Assembly (NCBI GenBank): GCA_043228905.1
Contig: JBHGNT010000012.1
Location: 20,088,001-20,152,000 of the forward strand
Source of the DNA: Azolla caroliniana
Lineage: Eukaryota > Polypodiophyta
DNA length: 64,000 bases
Direction of reading: 5' to 3'
Shown: in pieces, positions 22,076-32,093 of the stretch
Layout of the letters: the number at the start of each line of letters is the position of its first letter
How positions within the stretch are numbered: position 1 is the stretch's first letter
Program-made: the position numbers and the translations under genes
The notes under the pieces: model-generated
What the model was told of the DNA's origin: nothing
Seen by the model: only the letters and a program-made list of their open reading frames with translations
Database searches by the model: none

Positions 22076-22377
22076 TGTCGAATACAAGTGTATAATGGAC
22101 GTATTCACACTATCCCTTTCTATAGCTCAAGTTTGGGCCATTTGTGTAATTAGCATAAAGGGTAGTTGCCCTAAGTTGTCACTATATAAAGTGACCTAGT
22201 AACCTTTTTGTAAGGTTGGTTGTATTATTGTTTCTATTGAATAGAAAGTCTTTTGTGCCTCTCTCTCTCTCTCTCTCTCTATCTCTGTGCACGATCTTGG
22301 AAACTGTCATACGCAGGTACTCAACCCCAATCGAATGCTTCTTGATCTTCCGCATCGACACGGCCTTGTCTCCAACA
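22076..22377 (+). repeat. 3' LTR of copia D
   Basis: 302 bp, near-identical to 16974-17273. Preceded by the purine tract at 22066-22075. Confidence 0.95.
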
Positions 22378-22382
22378 GGGCC

Positions 22383-23415
22383 ACCAAAAAGATCGTTGCA
22401 CTAGCTCCAATGTCATAGTACTACCGAAATGTCCCGCCGTATGGGTGTCGTGACAATGTTGGACGATTTGAAGGCGACAGGAGCAATCGGGGACATATAC
22501 GCGCTTTTTAAAGAATAACAAACCCTCATGATATTCGAATTGTCGGTAGTCAATACCTGGTTGTTGAGACTGAGAACAGGATGCCCGAGAAGTATCAATG
22601 TGCGCCAGGATGTCTTGAGCAAAACTATCCGTCTTCAAGGTTGCACGTATGTCATCGGTAATCCGTGAATCCATCGGGGTGTGAAAAATCCGCGTCGTGT
22701 GCAATCGTGTTGGTCCCAAGATTACTTGTTTTTGATTATCAAATGTTGCATCACCAGGACGAGGTGCAAGATATGACCGTTGTGATAGTGCATCTGCTTT
22801 TCCTTGCTGCTTCCCCGGTCGATATGTGATTTTGAAGTCAAAACGCGTGAGGAATTGCGCCCACCGAGCTTGCCGTCGATTTAGTACGTGAGCGTTCTGA
22901 AAATAAGCAAGATTTTTATGATCGCTAAAGACAATGACCTGATGTGGAGAGCCCTCTAAGAAATGCCGCCATTGCACAAATGAATCCACGATGGCTAATA
23001 ACTCTTTGTCATGTATTTCGTAGTTGATTTCTGCGACATCAAATTTGCGCGAATGGAAAGCCACCGGATGCAACTCTTCTTTATCTCCTTGTTGAGAAAG
23101 GATGCTACCGAGGGCAAAATCTGATGCGTCGGCCTCCATGATGAATGGTTTGCTTGTATCCACATGAGCTAGAATCGATGCTGATGTAAAGGCTTTCTTA
23201 AGATGCCGAAAAGCCATATCTGCTTCGATGGACCAAAGAAATGCTTGGCCCTTCTTCGTAAGTTGTGTGAGAGGTAAAATAATCTTCGAGTAATCCTGTA
23301 TAAACTTACGGTAGAAGTTAGCAAAACCTAGAAAACATTGTACATCTCGTACCGACCGTGGAATTTGCCACTCTAGTACAGTTTGGATTTTAGATGGATC
23401 CATGGCGATGCCTTG
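22383..23415 (-). pseudogene. Gypsy B reverse transcriptase (end), RNase H and zinc-binding region
   Basis: Minus-strand reading QGIAMDPSKIQTVLEW, then VQCFLGFANFYRKFIQDYSK (RT thumb), SIEADMAFRHLKKAF, FIMEADASDFALGSIL, ELLAIVDSFVQWRHFL and IVFSDHKNLAYF (RNase H). It ends in HCHDTHTAGHFGSTMTLELV (HHCC) up to the D insertion. No stop is present in this stretch. The RT catalytic YxDD lies upstream and is missing, because the element breaks at about 23415 at the junction with copia C. Confidence 0.9.
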
Positions 23416-26400
23416 ACACGGTCAAAGTCAAGGGGGAGGCCTACTTGCTTCTATTGCGGCAAGCCGGGACACTTCCAAAAGAGCTGTCGGCATTTCCGAA
23501 AAGACAAGGAAACCGACGGTACCGATTTGAAGCGGACCTCGGACCGGAACGGTAAAGACCGGAGGGTGTCGGACCGGAAGGGAACGACGGGAATCACGGC
23601 AAGTGAAGAAGATTTGATGCTCATCACCGAGGAGAGTGAGATAAACCTTGTCGGTGACGAGATGATCTGGGTGGTAGACTCTGGAGCGTCGTTTCACCTT
23701 ACCCCGGACCGGAAATGCTTGTCATCCTACTCAGCCGGTGATCACGGCTATGTCCGGATGGGGAATGAAGGTACATGCCGAATTGTCGGCATAGGAGACA
23801 TGTGGCTGTCAACACCAACCGGATGCAAGTTGTTGCTGAAGGATGTCCGACACGTTCCGGAGGTTCGACTGAACCTGATATCAGTCGGTCGGCTAGATGA
23901 TGAAGGCTACACGGGTAGCATCCGGAACGGTGTCATGAAGTTCAGCAAAGGGAGTCTGATTGTGGCTCGGGCCCAGAAGGTAAACACGTTGTACCTCATG
24001 AATGCCCGGTTATGTCCGGAGGAAGTGAACGTGGCATCTGACACTGCCGGTGAGTTGTGGCACAAGAGGTTGTGTCATATGAGCGAGAAGGGGATGAAGA
24101 GGCTTGCAGACGACAACCTCATTCTAGTGAAGAACGTGCACTTGGAGAAGTGAACTGATTGTCTGGCCGGTAAGCAAAACCGGACCTCCTTCCAACCAAG
24201 GCCACCGATGAGACGTAATGCACCACTGGAGTTGGTGCATACGGATGTGTGTCAAGTAGACACGAAGTCACATGCCGGAGCGCAGTACTTCGTGACATTC
24301 ATAGATGACCACAGCCGGAAGCTGTGGGCCACACCGTTGAAGATGAAGGATCAGGTGCTATCTGTCTTCAAAGAGCTCCACGCGAGCGTGGAAAGAGAAA
24401 CCGGTCGGAAGCTGAAGGTGGTTCGAGCAGATAACGGAGGAGAATACCAGGGGCAGTTCGAGGAGTACTGCCGCTCGAAGGGAATCCGGCTCGAATTTAC
24501 CGTGCCGAAGACATCGGAACTAAACGGGCTTGCCGAGAGGATGAACCGGACCATAATGGAGAGGGTCCGGAGTATGCTGGTGCATGCAAAACTACCCAAG
24601 AAGTTTTGGGCTAATGCACTGTCGACGGCGACATATGTGATAAACAGATCACCCTCAGTACCCTTGGACGGAGACACGCCATAGAGAGTCTGGACCGGTA
24701 AGGAAGTGTCCTACCGGCATCTGAAGGTATTCGGGTGTCTCGCGTACGTGCATGTAGCTAAGGACCGGAGAGGAAAGTTAGATCCAAAGACCCGGCCATG
24801 CATATTCCTCGGTTACGGTGACGATGAGTTCGGATACCGAGTGTGGGACCTGGTCAACAAGAAGGTATTCCAGAGTCGAGATATTATCTTCATGGAGGAC
24901 AAGATGCTCGCCGACTGGGAGTCGGAGAAGAAGATAATGAACTCCGAGTCGACCGGTAAGGATCGACTCTACAATGAACAGACCCAACCGGTAAGAGACC
25001 AGTTAGCACTCGAGGAGCCAGCCGGTTACAGTGAGGATATCGAACCGGCGGAAGAAGAAGTAGAGGAAGCTGAAACCGGAACCGGCCAAGACCCCTGAAG
25101 AGCAAATAGAGGAGCCGGTTATCGAAGCCCAGAGACGGAGATATCCTCTAAGAGAGAGAAGGGCCCCCCGGAGATTTCCGGATGCAGAGCATGTGCTGCT
25201 AACCGATGAGGGGGAGCCAGAAAGCTTCGAAGAAGCGAAGGATGACACCCACAGCCGCAAATGGTTAAGTGCCATGCAGGATGAGATGGATTCCCTGCAT
25301 GAGAACCATACGTACGAACTGGTGGAGTTGCCAAAAGGAAAGCGAGCACTCCAAAACAAGTGGGTGTACAAGTTGAAACCGGGAATGTCGGCAACCCCCC
25401 GAGATACAAAGCCAGGATCGTGGTGAAGGGGTTTCAGCAGAAGAAGGGCGTGGACTTCGACGAGATATTTGCCCCGGTAGTAAAGATGACCTCCATCCGG
25501 ACGGTGCTGAGTATAGCGGCAAGCATGGACCTCAAGGTAGAGCAGCTAGATGTGATAACGGCATTCCTTCACGGTGACCTCGAAGAGGAGATCTACATGC
25601 AGCAACCGGAAGGATTCGTGGAGAAAGGGAAGGAGCACCTGGTTTTCCGGTTGAAGAAGAGCCTCTACGGGTTGAAGCAGGCCCCCCGGCAATGGTACCG
25701 GAAGTTCGACTCCTTCATGACCGATCAAGGGTACCACAAGACGCAGGCCGATCACTGCGTGTTTGTGAAGAAGTTCGAAGGAGGCGACTTCCTGATACTC
25801 CTTCTGTACGTGGACGACATGTTGATCGTCGGACGGGACCAAGTCAAAATACAGATGTTGAAGAAGGCCCTCAACCGAACCTTCTCAATGAAAGACTTGG
25901 GTCCAGCAAGACAGATGTTGGGGATGCATATTATCCGGAACTAGTCAGCGAAGCAATTATGGCTATCACAGGAGAAGTACGTGACAAAGGTACTTCACCG
26001 GTTCAACATGTCAGATGTGAAACCGGTCGGATCGACACTTCCGGCAAACTACAGGTTATCCGGTAAGTAAAGCCCGAAGACGAAAGCAGAGAAGGCGGAT
26101 ATGATGAAGATTCCATATGCCTCTGCCGTCGGGAGCTTAATGTACGCAATGGTTTGTACCCGATCGGATATAGGATACGCAGTCGGAGCGGTGAGCCGGT
26201 TTAGGAGCAATCCCGGCAAGGAGCATTAGAACGCGGTCAAATACATACTCCGATACTTGAAGGGCACTTCAAATATTTGTCTCCGATTCGGCTCCGGAAA
26301 ACCTCAACTTGATGGTTACACCGATTCGAACATGTCGGCTGATGTGGATACCAACCGATCTACATCCGGGTACGTAATGACATATGCAGGGGGAGCTGTT

Positions 26401-26757
26401 TCGTGGCAGTCAAGGCTGCAGAAGACGGTTGCATTGTCAACCACAGAGGCGGAGTACATGGCGGCTGTGGAAGCCGGCAAGGAAATATTATGGATGAAGG
26501 ACTTCATCGGAGAGCTCGGTATCCGGCAAGATGAATACCGGCTCTATTGCGACAGTCAAAGTGCCATCCACCTTGCTAAGAATGCGGCCTATCATTCCCG
26601 GGCAAAGGATATCCAGCGAAGGTATCACTGGATCCGGGAAAGAGTAGATGACCAGGAGTTCGCGCTGATGAAGATCCACACGGCCGAGAACGGGTCAAAT
26701 ATGCTGACCAAAGCGCTGATACCCGACAAGCTGGAGGCATGCCGGAAGACGGAGTGA
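23416..26757 (+). pseudogene. Copia C gag-pol remnant
   Basis: Begins in late Gag at RSKSRGRPT, followed by the zinc knuckle CFYCGKPGHFQKSC (23446-23487). Then come protease WVVDSGASFHLTPD, HHCC with a TGA at 24151-24153 replacing the first Cys of CTDCLAGK, integrase (LVHTDVC, RADNGGEYQGQF, ELNGLAERMNRT), RT (YKARIVVKGFQQKKG, LDVITAFLHGDLEEEIYM, YVDDMLIVG near 25807) and RNase H (LSTTEAEYMAAVEAG, HLAKNAAYHSRAKD). Further breaks: TAG 24682, frameshifts near 25080 and 25385, TAG 25942, TAA 26068, TAG 26227 (Trp in EHWNAV). Ends at TGA 26755-26757, ten bases before the 3' LTR. Non-functional. Confidence 0.92.
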
Positions 26758-26767
26758 AGGGGGAGTT

Positions 26768-27559
26768 TGTTGGGAGACAGGTCCCTCCGGATGGAAAGGG
26801 AGAAGAACAGTGCCGATGAAGAGGAGTACCCGGCTACGGAGAGCCAGATGGTGCAGACCCGGTGAGAACCGGATGAGGAGTACCCGGCTACGGAGAGCCA
26901 GATGGTACAGACCCGGTGAGAACCGGATGAGGAGTACCCGGCTACGGAGAGCCGGATGGTACAGACCCGGTGAGAATCGGATGAGGAGTACCCGACTACG
27001 GAGGACCAGATGGTGCAGACCCGGTGAGAACCAGATGAGGAGTACCCGGCTACGGAGAGCCGGGTGGTGAAGACCCGGTGAGGAGTGCTCTCTGGATGAA
27101 GAGACATATTCGTAAATATGTCTCTGAGAGTCCAACGTGGCTATATTTGTAAATAGCCGAAAAGTCATATTAGTATAAATATGACTTAGGGCAAACCCTT
27201 TTTTGTGTGTGGTTGTCATTGTTGTTGGTGCAAGGAGGGAGAGAGAGCGCGCGTAACTGTGTACAGAGAGAGAGAGAGAGAGAGAGAAAGAGGTTGTTGC
27301 CTCTGTTGTAACCGCCGCCTGTGGCGAGGATCGTGAGCACGAGGTCGTTGCCTCCGTGAACTCACTGTTGTACATTCTAACATAGTGATAGTTTGCAGCC
27401 GTGGGCTGCCGTGGTTTTTCCCTTAGTTTGGGTTTTCCACGTAAACATCCTGCGTACTCGTCTCTTCTTCGTGTCGTTCATTATTTCCCATTTTCTGTGT
27501 ACGATTCTAAGCTCGGTTGTGGCCGAGCGTTGCGTATAGGGAGTGTGCAGTTCTCGACA
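26768..27559 (+). repeat. 3' LTR of copia C
   Basis: 792 bp, TGTTGGGAGAC..TTCTCGACA, preceded by a purine tract (gaagggggagtt). It ends at the TSD acttt. The R/U5 side (gctgccgtggtttttccc, ttccacgtaaacatcc) is typical of plant copia LTRs. Confidence 0.9.
26821..27090 (+). repeat. Five 54-bp tandem repeats in the 3' LTR of copia C
   Basis: Units start at 26821, 26875, 26929, 26983 and 27037; same array as at 14817-15086, with a few transitions such as ccggat/ccagat. Confidence 0.95.
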
Positions 27560-27564
27560 ACTTT

Positions 27565-29668
27565 CACCTCCAATGACCAGATCATCCACGTATAGGATGA
27601 TGACAATTAAGCTTCTAGAACCGTGTCATACGTAGAGGGAGTTGTCGGATTTCGACATTCGAAAGCCGATTTGATGAAGATAGTGCGTAATCTTCAAATG
27701 CCAAGCACGGGGTGCTTGCTTAAGGCCATAGAGTGGCTTCTTGAGTCGGCACATGGCTTTCGGATGAATGCGTGATTCGAAGCCAGGAGGTTGTACCATG
27801 TACACCTCTTCTAATTTGCCTTGGAGGAAAGCGTTCTTGACGTCCATCTAGTGGAGGTGCCACCCTTTCGCCGCTGCAAGTGCAATTACGGTCTGCACCG
27901 TCGTCATCTTTGCCACCGGGGCAAAGGTTTCTTTATAGTCGACTCCGTGTGTTTGTGCGTATCCTTTTGCTACGAGTCGAGCTTTGTAACGGTTTATGGA
28001 GCCGTCGGCATTATACTTCACCTTGTAGATCCATCTGTAGCCAATTGCCTTCTTGTGTGGTGAGTGGGGAACTAGATCCCATGTCTCGTTCTTGCGTAAT
28101 GCACACATCTCCTCGTTCATTGCTTCGATCCATCGCGGGTCCTTCGCGGCTTCAGAAAAGTTTTTTGGCTCCCATACTATTGCCACCTTCATCATAAATG
28201 CGTAATGGTACGCCATGTACTCATCATAGCCGAATCGGCTTACGAGGTTCTTTTCACGGGTGGACCGGCGGAGCTTCTCGTTTGCGGACTCTAAGGCTTT
28301 CTCCAGTCCATTTGTCCGGATGTTAAACCCTTCGAACTCACTATCGAGGGAGTGAGTTGATTCAATGCCGTCGAAATGATCGTCTTCATACTCCGGCATT
28401 TTGGACTTCCCTTTGTCTAGCTTCGGAATCGGTCGAGATGTGCTTTGATCGCTCGGAAGCTCTTGTGGTCCGCTCAGTCGGGTCGTGATCGGACTTTCTT
28501 CGAACATGTGCGTAAGCCGATCTTCGGCTTCTATCTCTATTTCGGCGAAATCTGGATCGAGCAGAATTGAAGTCGAAGTTGTCTTTGGTGCATACCAAGA
28601 TGCGGACTCGTCGAAAGTGACGTCTCGACTTACTCGAGATTTTCGAGTTGAGGGGTTATAGCACTTGTACCCCTTTTGCTCCAGTGAGTATCCTATGAGG
28701 ATACATTTCTCCGACTTCGGGTCGAGCTTTTGTCACTTTCGTCGGGGATGTGCACATACACAATGAAGCCGAATATCTGAACATGTGATAGATCCGGCTT
28801 CTTTCCGAAAAACTTCTTGTGCAGCGTGAGTTCATGCACGCCGGATGTCGTACACTAATTCATGACGGTCATGTTAGCTGCTTTTCGTTAAGCATAGCTC
28901 GTGCCACTTCTGAGGATGTGTCGATTCTTGTGTTCAGCTACTCCGTTCTGTTGTGGCGTATGTCGACACGTTTTCATAAATCGGGCCTCATCTGCCTCGT
29001 CCTTCGCCGAATCGGCCTCTTCTTACACGGCCGCGTCCTCTTCCTCCATCTGAATGCGTGTAGAGCATGTGGCCTTCCGAGGCGTTGCTCCTTGTTCGAA
29101 CATGATTCTCTTCGACCAACAACATGGATTGAAGATCAAAGAAGGAGGGCAGATTCTCCCGTGCTAGTACGGCGGTCCGCATCGTGTCGAACCGTGGTGC
29201 AAGGCCGCCGAGTCATATTTGCACCATTTCGTCATCCTCCACATTGACACTTATCGAGCCGAGTGCATCACAAAGCTCCTTGATCTTCAAGGTGTAGCTT
29301 GTAATGGACATATCTCGTTGTTGGATGTTGTTCAAATTTTGGCGGAGTTGAAGCTTTCTCGCGGTCGTGTTGGCGGCGAAAATCTTTCGTAGATTCTCCC
29401 ACGCTTCCTTCAGCGTCTCGGCTTCTCGAATGTAGCCGAGCATGTGGTCGTGAACACATGTCACCAAGCAATATATCACTCGTCTTGCCGCTTGCTCCCA
29501 AGTTGCATAGTCAGCGTCTTTCGGGTCAGGTCAGTTTTCTTGTGCTCCCTTGATGTAACTCCAATTGCCTTGGCCGACAAGGTATTGATGCATCTTGTAT
29601 TCCCAAGATGCAAAGTTATTGCGATCCAACTTCTCGCTAGGGAGAGCTCTCCCCATTTGAGTGTTCAT
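27565..29668 (-). pseudogene. Copia A gag to RT (5' part), with internal deletion and stops
   Basis: Start at ATG 29668 (MNTQMGRALPSEKLDRNNF, then SWEYKMHQYLVGQGNW), with a TGA soon after. Gag continues VIYCLVTCVHDHMLGYIREA, FAANTTARKLQLRQNLNN and EDDEMVQI, then a TGA, and FFDLQSMLLVEENH. At about 28985 it jumps from the Arg/Gly-rich end of Gag to the integrase block RHTPQQNGVAEHKNRH, so zinc knuckle, protease and the first half of integrase are deleted. RT follows from about 28300 (FGYDEYMAYHYAFM, NRYKARLVAKGYAQTHG), a TAG at about 27850, [18 protein letters not shown] and YVDDLVIGGES, ending at the C insertion. Confidence 0.88.
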
Positions 29669-29822
29669 TGTTGATTAAGCTTCCTTTCTTCTTTTCCTTC
29701 TCTCTCGAACACGAGCTATGTAGTGGTACTACAATAACGATGAGTCGGTTCTTCTTGAACGTCGGTGTAGAGCACAACACGTGATCACGATGAGGCGAGT
29801 GGGCTAGATCGAGCTACCAAAT

Positions 29823-29835
29823 CGCTCTAATACCA
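29823..29835 (-). other. Primer binding site of copia A
   Basis: Minus-strand TGGTATTAGAGCG directly after the 5' LTR end; one difference from the usual TGGTATCAGAGC. Confidence 0.75.
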
Positions 29836-30207
29836 CGCAAAGAATCGGGTATGATTCTTGTGTAGCGGAAGAGATGTGTGTTATGTGTATGTGTGAGAGG
29901 AATTAGAGGAGAGATGAGAGAACACAAGATAGGTAGAAAAAGGAATACTCAAGAAGAAGGTTTATATTTCACAAGTAGAATAAGCATTACAAAATGTAGC
30001 ATAATAAGGAGTCACAACCGACTTAGTATGAAGTATGAGGAGGGTGCTTTATATAGAGTCACCCTCTCTCTTCATTAACTTAGAACAACCAGTCTCTCTC
30101 TTGGGGAATGTGAAGACTCATAGTCATGGGGAATATGTAACTCATTAGTTATGTCAATCATAGAATATGATTCTATGACACATAGTTAATGTGTGGAGAG
30201 TAGTGGT
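29836..30207 (-). repeat. 5' LTR of copia A, truncated
   Basis: Matches 13245-13695 until tagtggt at 30207. The last 110 bp (the U3 start on the minus strand) are replaced by about 47 bp of shuffled 'gtagagagttaatgt' words and then LINE sequence. The outer terminus has mutated (tgtaaag to cgcaaag). Confidence 0.85.
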
Positions 30208-30254
30208 TAATTTGTAGAGAGTTAATGTAGAGTATGGGAGTAGTTAATGTGTAG

Positions 30255-31085
30255 AGAGTTAATGTTGCAACCTTATTCACCAATTCTTCTAATTCATCAA
30301 TACATAAGCCAAAGAGTGTGGGAGATAGTGGACATCCTTGCTTGACCCCCATGTTACTTAAAAAGTGCTTTGAGAATCCACTATCCATTTTTAGTTGACA
30401 TTTAACTTGTTCATATAGGCGTGTATCAGCTACTCTATACTCTAATGGCACGTCAATCTCTACCATTCTATTCCAAAGCTCACTTTGTGGTACGGTATCA
30501 AAAGCTTTCTTGAAATCAACAAAACAACAGTAAAGTGTTTTTCTTTGTAGTCGATTGTCTTCCATGATTACTCTCAATGTGATCAAAGGATCCACAATGG
30601 AGTGTTTTGGTCTAAATCTTGCTTGCCCAAGTACTCTTTTACTGAAACATTCAACCCATGTGCTTATCGTTTGCTCCATAGTAGCTATATAATTTAGCAA
30701 TAGTTGAGCTCACCATTATTGTACGATAATTTGACACTTGATTCTTATCTCTGACTTTAAATATTGGTTTAATCCAATTCATACGCCAATAATTTGGATA
30801 ACCTTGTTTTATAGCTTGCTCTATAATTGTCAATATCCAATGACAAGTATGTGGCCTTGTTCATTTTAAAAGCTCACTTGATACATAAGTTACATCTGTT
30901 GCTTTCCACACACCATCTTCTTTATTCCGTTATTGACATCATCAATATCGATACATGTATTGCATAGTGTTTCAATGTTCTCAACCATAGGAGCCACACC
31001 TTTATGCATATATAGTCTTTCTACATAAAGCATCTCTTCATTTGTAAAGTGACTGTTCACATCTTCTTTCTTACCCCCCATGCTA
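30255..31085 (-). pseudogene. LINE reverse transcriptase fragment
   Basis: Minus-strand blocks in order: KKEDVNSHFTNEEMLYVERL and ETLCNTCIDIDDVNNGIKKM (31085-30893), IEQAIKQGYPNYWRMNWIKP and NQVSNYRTIMVSSTIAKLY (30827-30670), then TISTWVECFSKRVLGQARFR, CCFVDFKKAFDTVP, and MGVKQGCPLSPTLFGLCIDE (RT motifs) up to LEELVNKVAT at about 30255. The YxDD motif that should follow is absent; the sequence changes to LTR-A-derived DNA. Frameshifts separate the blocks. Decayed upstream LINE sequence probably continues to about 31540. Confidence 0.85.
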
Positions 31086-31593
31086 ATTTTGGTTTGAGCT
31101 TAAAAAAGTTTTTCTTTTTCATCTCTTGCATTTGGAAATATCTTCTTTTCTTTCTCCTCACTGTCTTCTTATATAAGTGCCATGCAACAATCCTTTCATT
31201 TTCCCCTTCTATAAACTTAAACTATTTGGGATATATCTTACATTCATCATCGGACCAAGAATTACATGGAACACTAGACATCTTATGCCCACCAACATGC
31301 CTCTTAGAAGTATTGATATCCGACCTTAAGGATGATATCCTTCAAATGTTGTCAATTCTCTTTAACATTGTTGCTTAGAGAAAATTGTAGCAAATGGTTC
31401 TCCACTTCATTTGCATATATCTTAGCTTTTTCATAGCAAGGTGGAATGATACATCTCTTTTCCTCTTTCAGTCCATGACATCTATTGATGAAATGTGGAA
31501 TTGCAAGCTATACGTACAATATTATGGCTTATGGTCTGCGTTTGGAGTTAGAGAACCAACTTTAAACACATTCACCAAGGATAGATCACATAC

Positions 31594-31596
<3 letters not shown>
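31086..31596 (-). other. Probable upstream extension of the LINE relic
   Basis: On the minus strand this continues directly from the LINE and contains a basic stretch (YKKTVRRKKRRYFQMQEMKK) like the linker before LINE reverse transcriptase. No catalytic motif is visible. The plus-strand 109-codon frame here is its shadow. Confidence 0.4.

Positions 31597-31645
<49 letters not shown>
31597..31645. repeat. (TA)n(GA)n compound microsatellite
   Basis: About 14 TA units followed by about 10 GA units, directly before the SINE-like repeat. Confidence 0.95.
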
Positions 31646-31658
31646 TGAGATGCACAAA

Positions 31659-31856
31659 TGGTGTAGCTCAGTCCGTAAGGTTGCCCAATGGAGATCATGT
31701 GGTCATGGGTTCAACCCCCTACATTCCACAATGGCATCTAGTGAAATAAGAGATATCACTCTGTGGAGTAATAGAGAGGTGAGGAAATTGGGTGGTTTCG
31801 AACCCAAGATGTAGTGTAAACAACTTACCGCCATGTCGTAAGCTAATTACGATAAA
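31659..31856 (+). mobile_element. SINE-like repeat with two convergent tRNA-like ends, copy 1
   Basis: The left end has a pol III A box (TAGCTCAGTCCGTAAGG, 31664-31680) and a B box (GGTTCAACCCC, 31708-31718). The right end carries a second A/B pair on the opposite strand: the complement of GGGTTCGAAACCACC at 31791-31805 and of TAGCTTACGACATGGCGGTA within 31826-31845. About 200 bp, ending ttacgataaaa. No TSD could be fixed. Confidence 0.7.
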
Positions 31857-31889
31857 AGTGAGAGAGGTATAAAGATTTTACCCTACAGA

Positions 31890-32093
31890 TGGATGTAGCT
31901 CAATTGGTAAGGTTGCCAAATGGAGACTAGGTGGTCATGGGTTCAACCCCTACATTCCACAGTGGCATTTAGTGAAATAAGGGATATATCTATGGAGTAA
32001 ATAGACAAGTGAGAAAATTGGGTTTCGAACCCAAGATGTCGTGCTAATAGTGTAAATGACTTACCACTAGGGTAAGCTAATTACGATAAAAAA
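31890..32093 (+). mobile_element. SINE-like repeat with two convergent tRNA-like ends, copy 2
   Basis: Same structure as copy 1, 33 bp downstream and in the same direction: A box TAGCTCAATTGGTAAGG (31896-31912), B box GGTTCAACCCC (31940-31950), inverted B box at 32020-32032 and inverted A box at 32060-32079. It ends in ttacgataaaaaa. Its left A box is closer to the tRNA consensus than in copy 1. Confidence 0.7.

Larger units (their letters stand above)
16974..22377 (+). mobile_element. Copia element D (plus strand), young and nearly intact
   Basis: 5.4-kb element: LTRs at 16974-17273 and 22076-22377, primer site 17276-17288, gag-pol 17850-21881, purine tract before the 3' LTR (attacgggggag). 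TSD gggcc lies at 16969-16973 and 22378-22382. The two LTRs differ by one substitution (ccaca/ccgca) and a 2-bp change in a CT run, so insertion is recent. The reading frame is continuous except for one TGA between gag and pol. This is the innermost layer of the nest and could still move if that TGA is bypassed or absent in sister copies. Confidence 0.95.
15304..23415 (-). mobile_element. Ty3/gypsy chromovirus B (minus strand), 5'-truncated, split by copia D
   Basis: The 3' LTR is at 15304-15752. Integrase and chromodomain follow at 15766-16973, and RT/RNase H and the HHCC region at 22383-23415. Excising D with one copy of its gggcc TSD joins the two arms in frame (QRSFWWP + HMRRFVDDY). The 5' LTR, gag, protease and first half of RT are absent: at about 23415 the sequence passes straight into the gag zinc-knuckle region of copia C. 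A deletion of unknown size must have removed the left half of B together with the flanking part of C. Confidence 0.88.
14764..27559 (+). mobile_element. Copia element C (plus strand), inserted in A and split by gypsy B
   Basis: The ends are TGTTGGGAG at 14764 and CTCGACA at 27559. They are flanked by acttt at 14759-14763 and 27560-27564, a perfect 5-bp TSD. The 5' LTR is complete only to 15303, where gypsy B begins; the rest of the LTR, the primer site and the N-terminal part of gag are missing. Coding resumes at about 23416 in the gag zinc knuckle and runs to 26757, followed by the full 3' LTR. The pol type (MLIVGRD.., MKDLGPARQMLGM) resembles Tnt1/Tork-type copia elements (inference from motif style). 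It has several stops and two frameshifts, so it is dead. Confidence 0.9.
13245..30207 (-). mobile_element. Copia element A (minus strand), split by elements C, B and D
   Basis: LTR copies lie at 13245-13695 (3' LTR) and 29836-30207 (5' LTR, truncated). A tRNA-iMet-type primer site lies at 29823-29835, and gag-pol remnants are in two arms (27565-29668 and 13709-14758). Joining the arms across the 12.8-kb insert of element C at the duplicated acttt restores the RT sequence YVDDLVIGGES..KSLVDINKVKSLL. Coding is badly decayed (several stops, an internal deletion from gag to integrase), so A is old and non-autonomous. Its gag and RT resemble element E, so the two belong to the same copia lineage. 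Confidence 0.88.

Noticed and set aside
31597-31645. Regulatory meaning of TA/GA microsatellites (also 39759-39847)
   Set aside because: Simple compound microsatellites, common in plant intergenic DNA; nothing links them to a gene.
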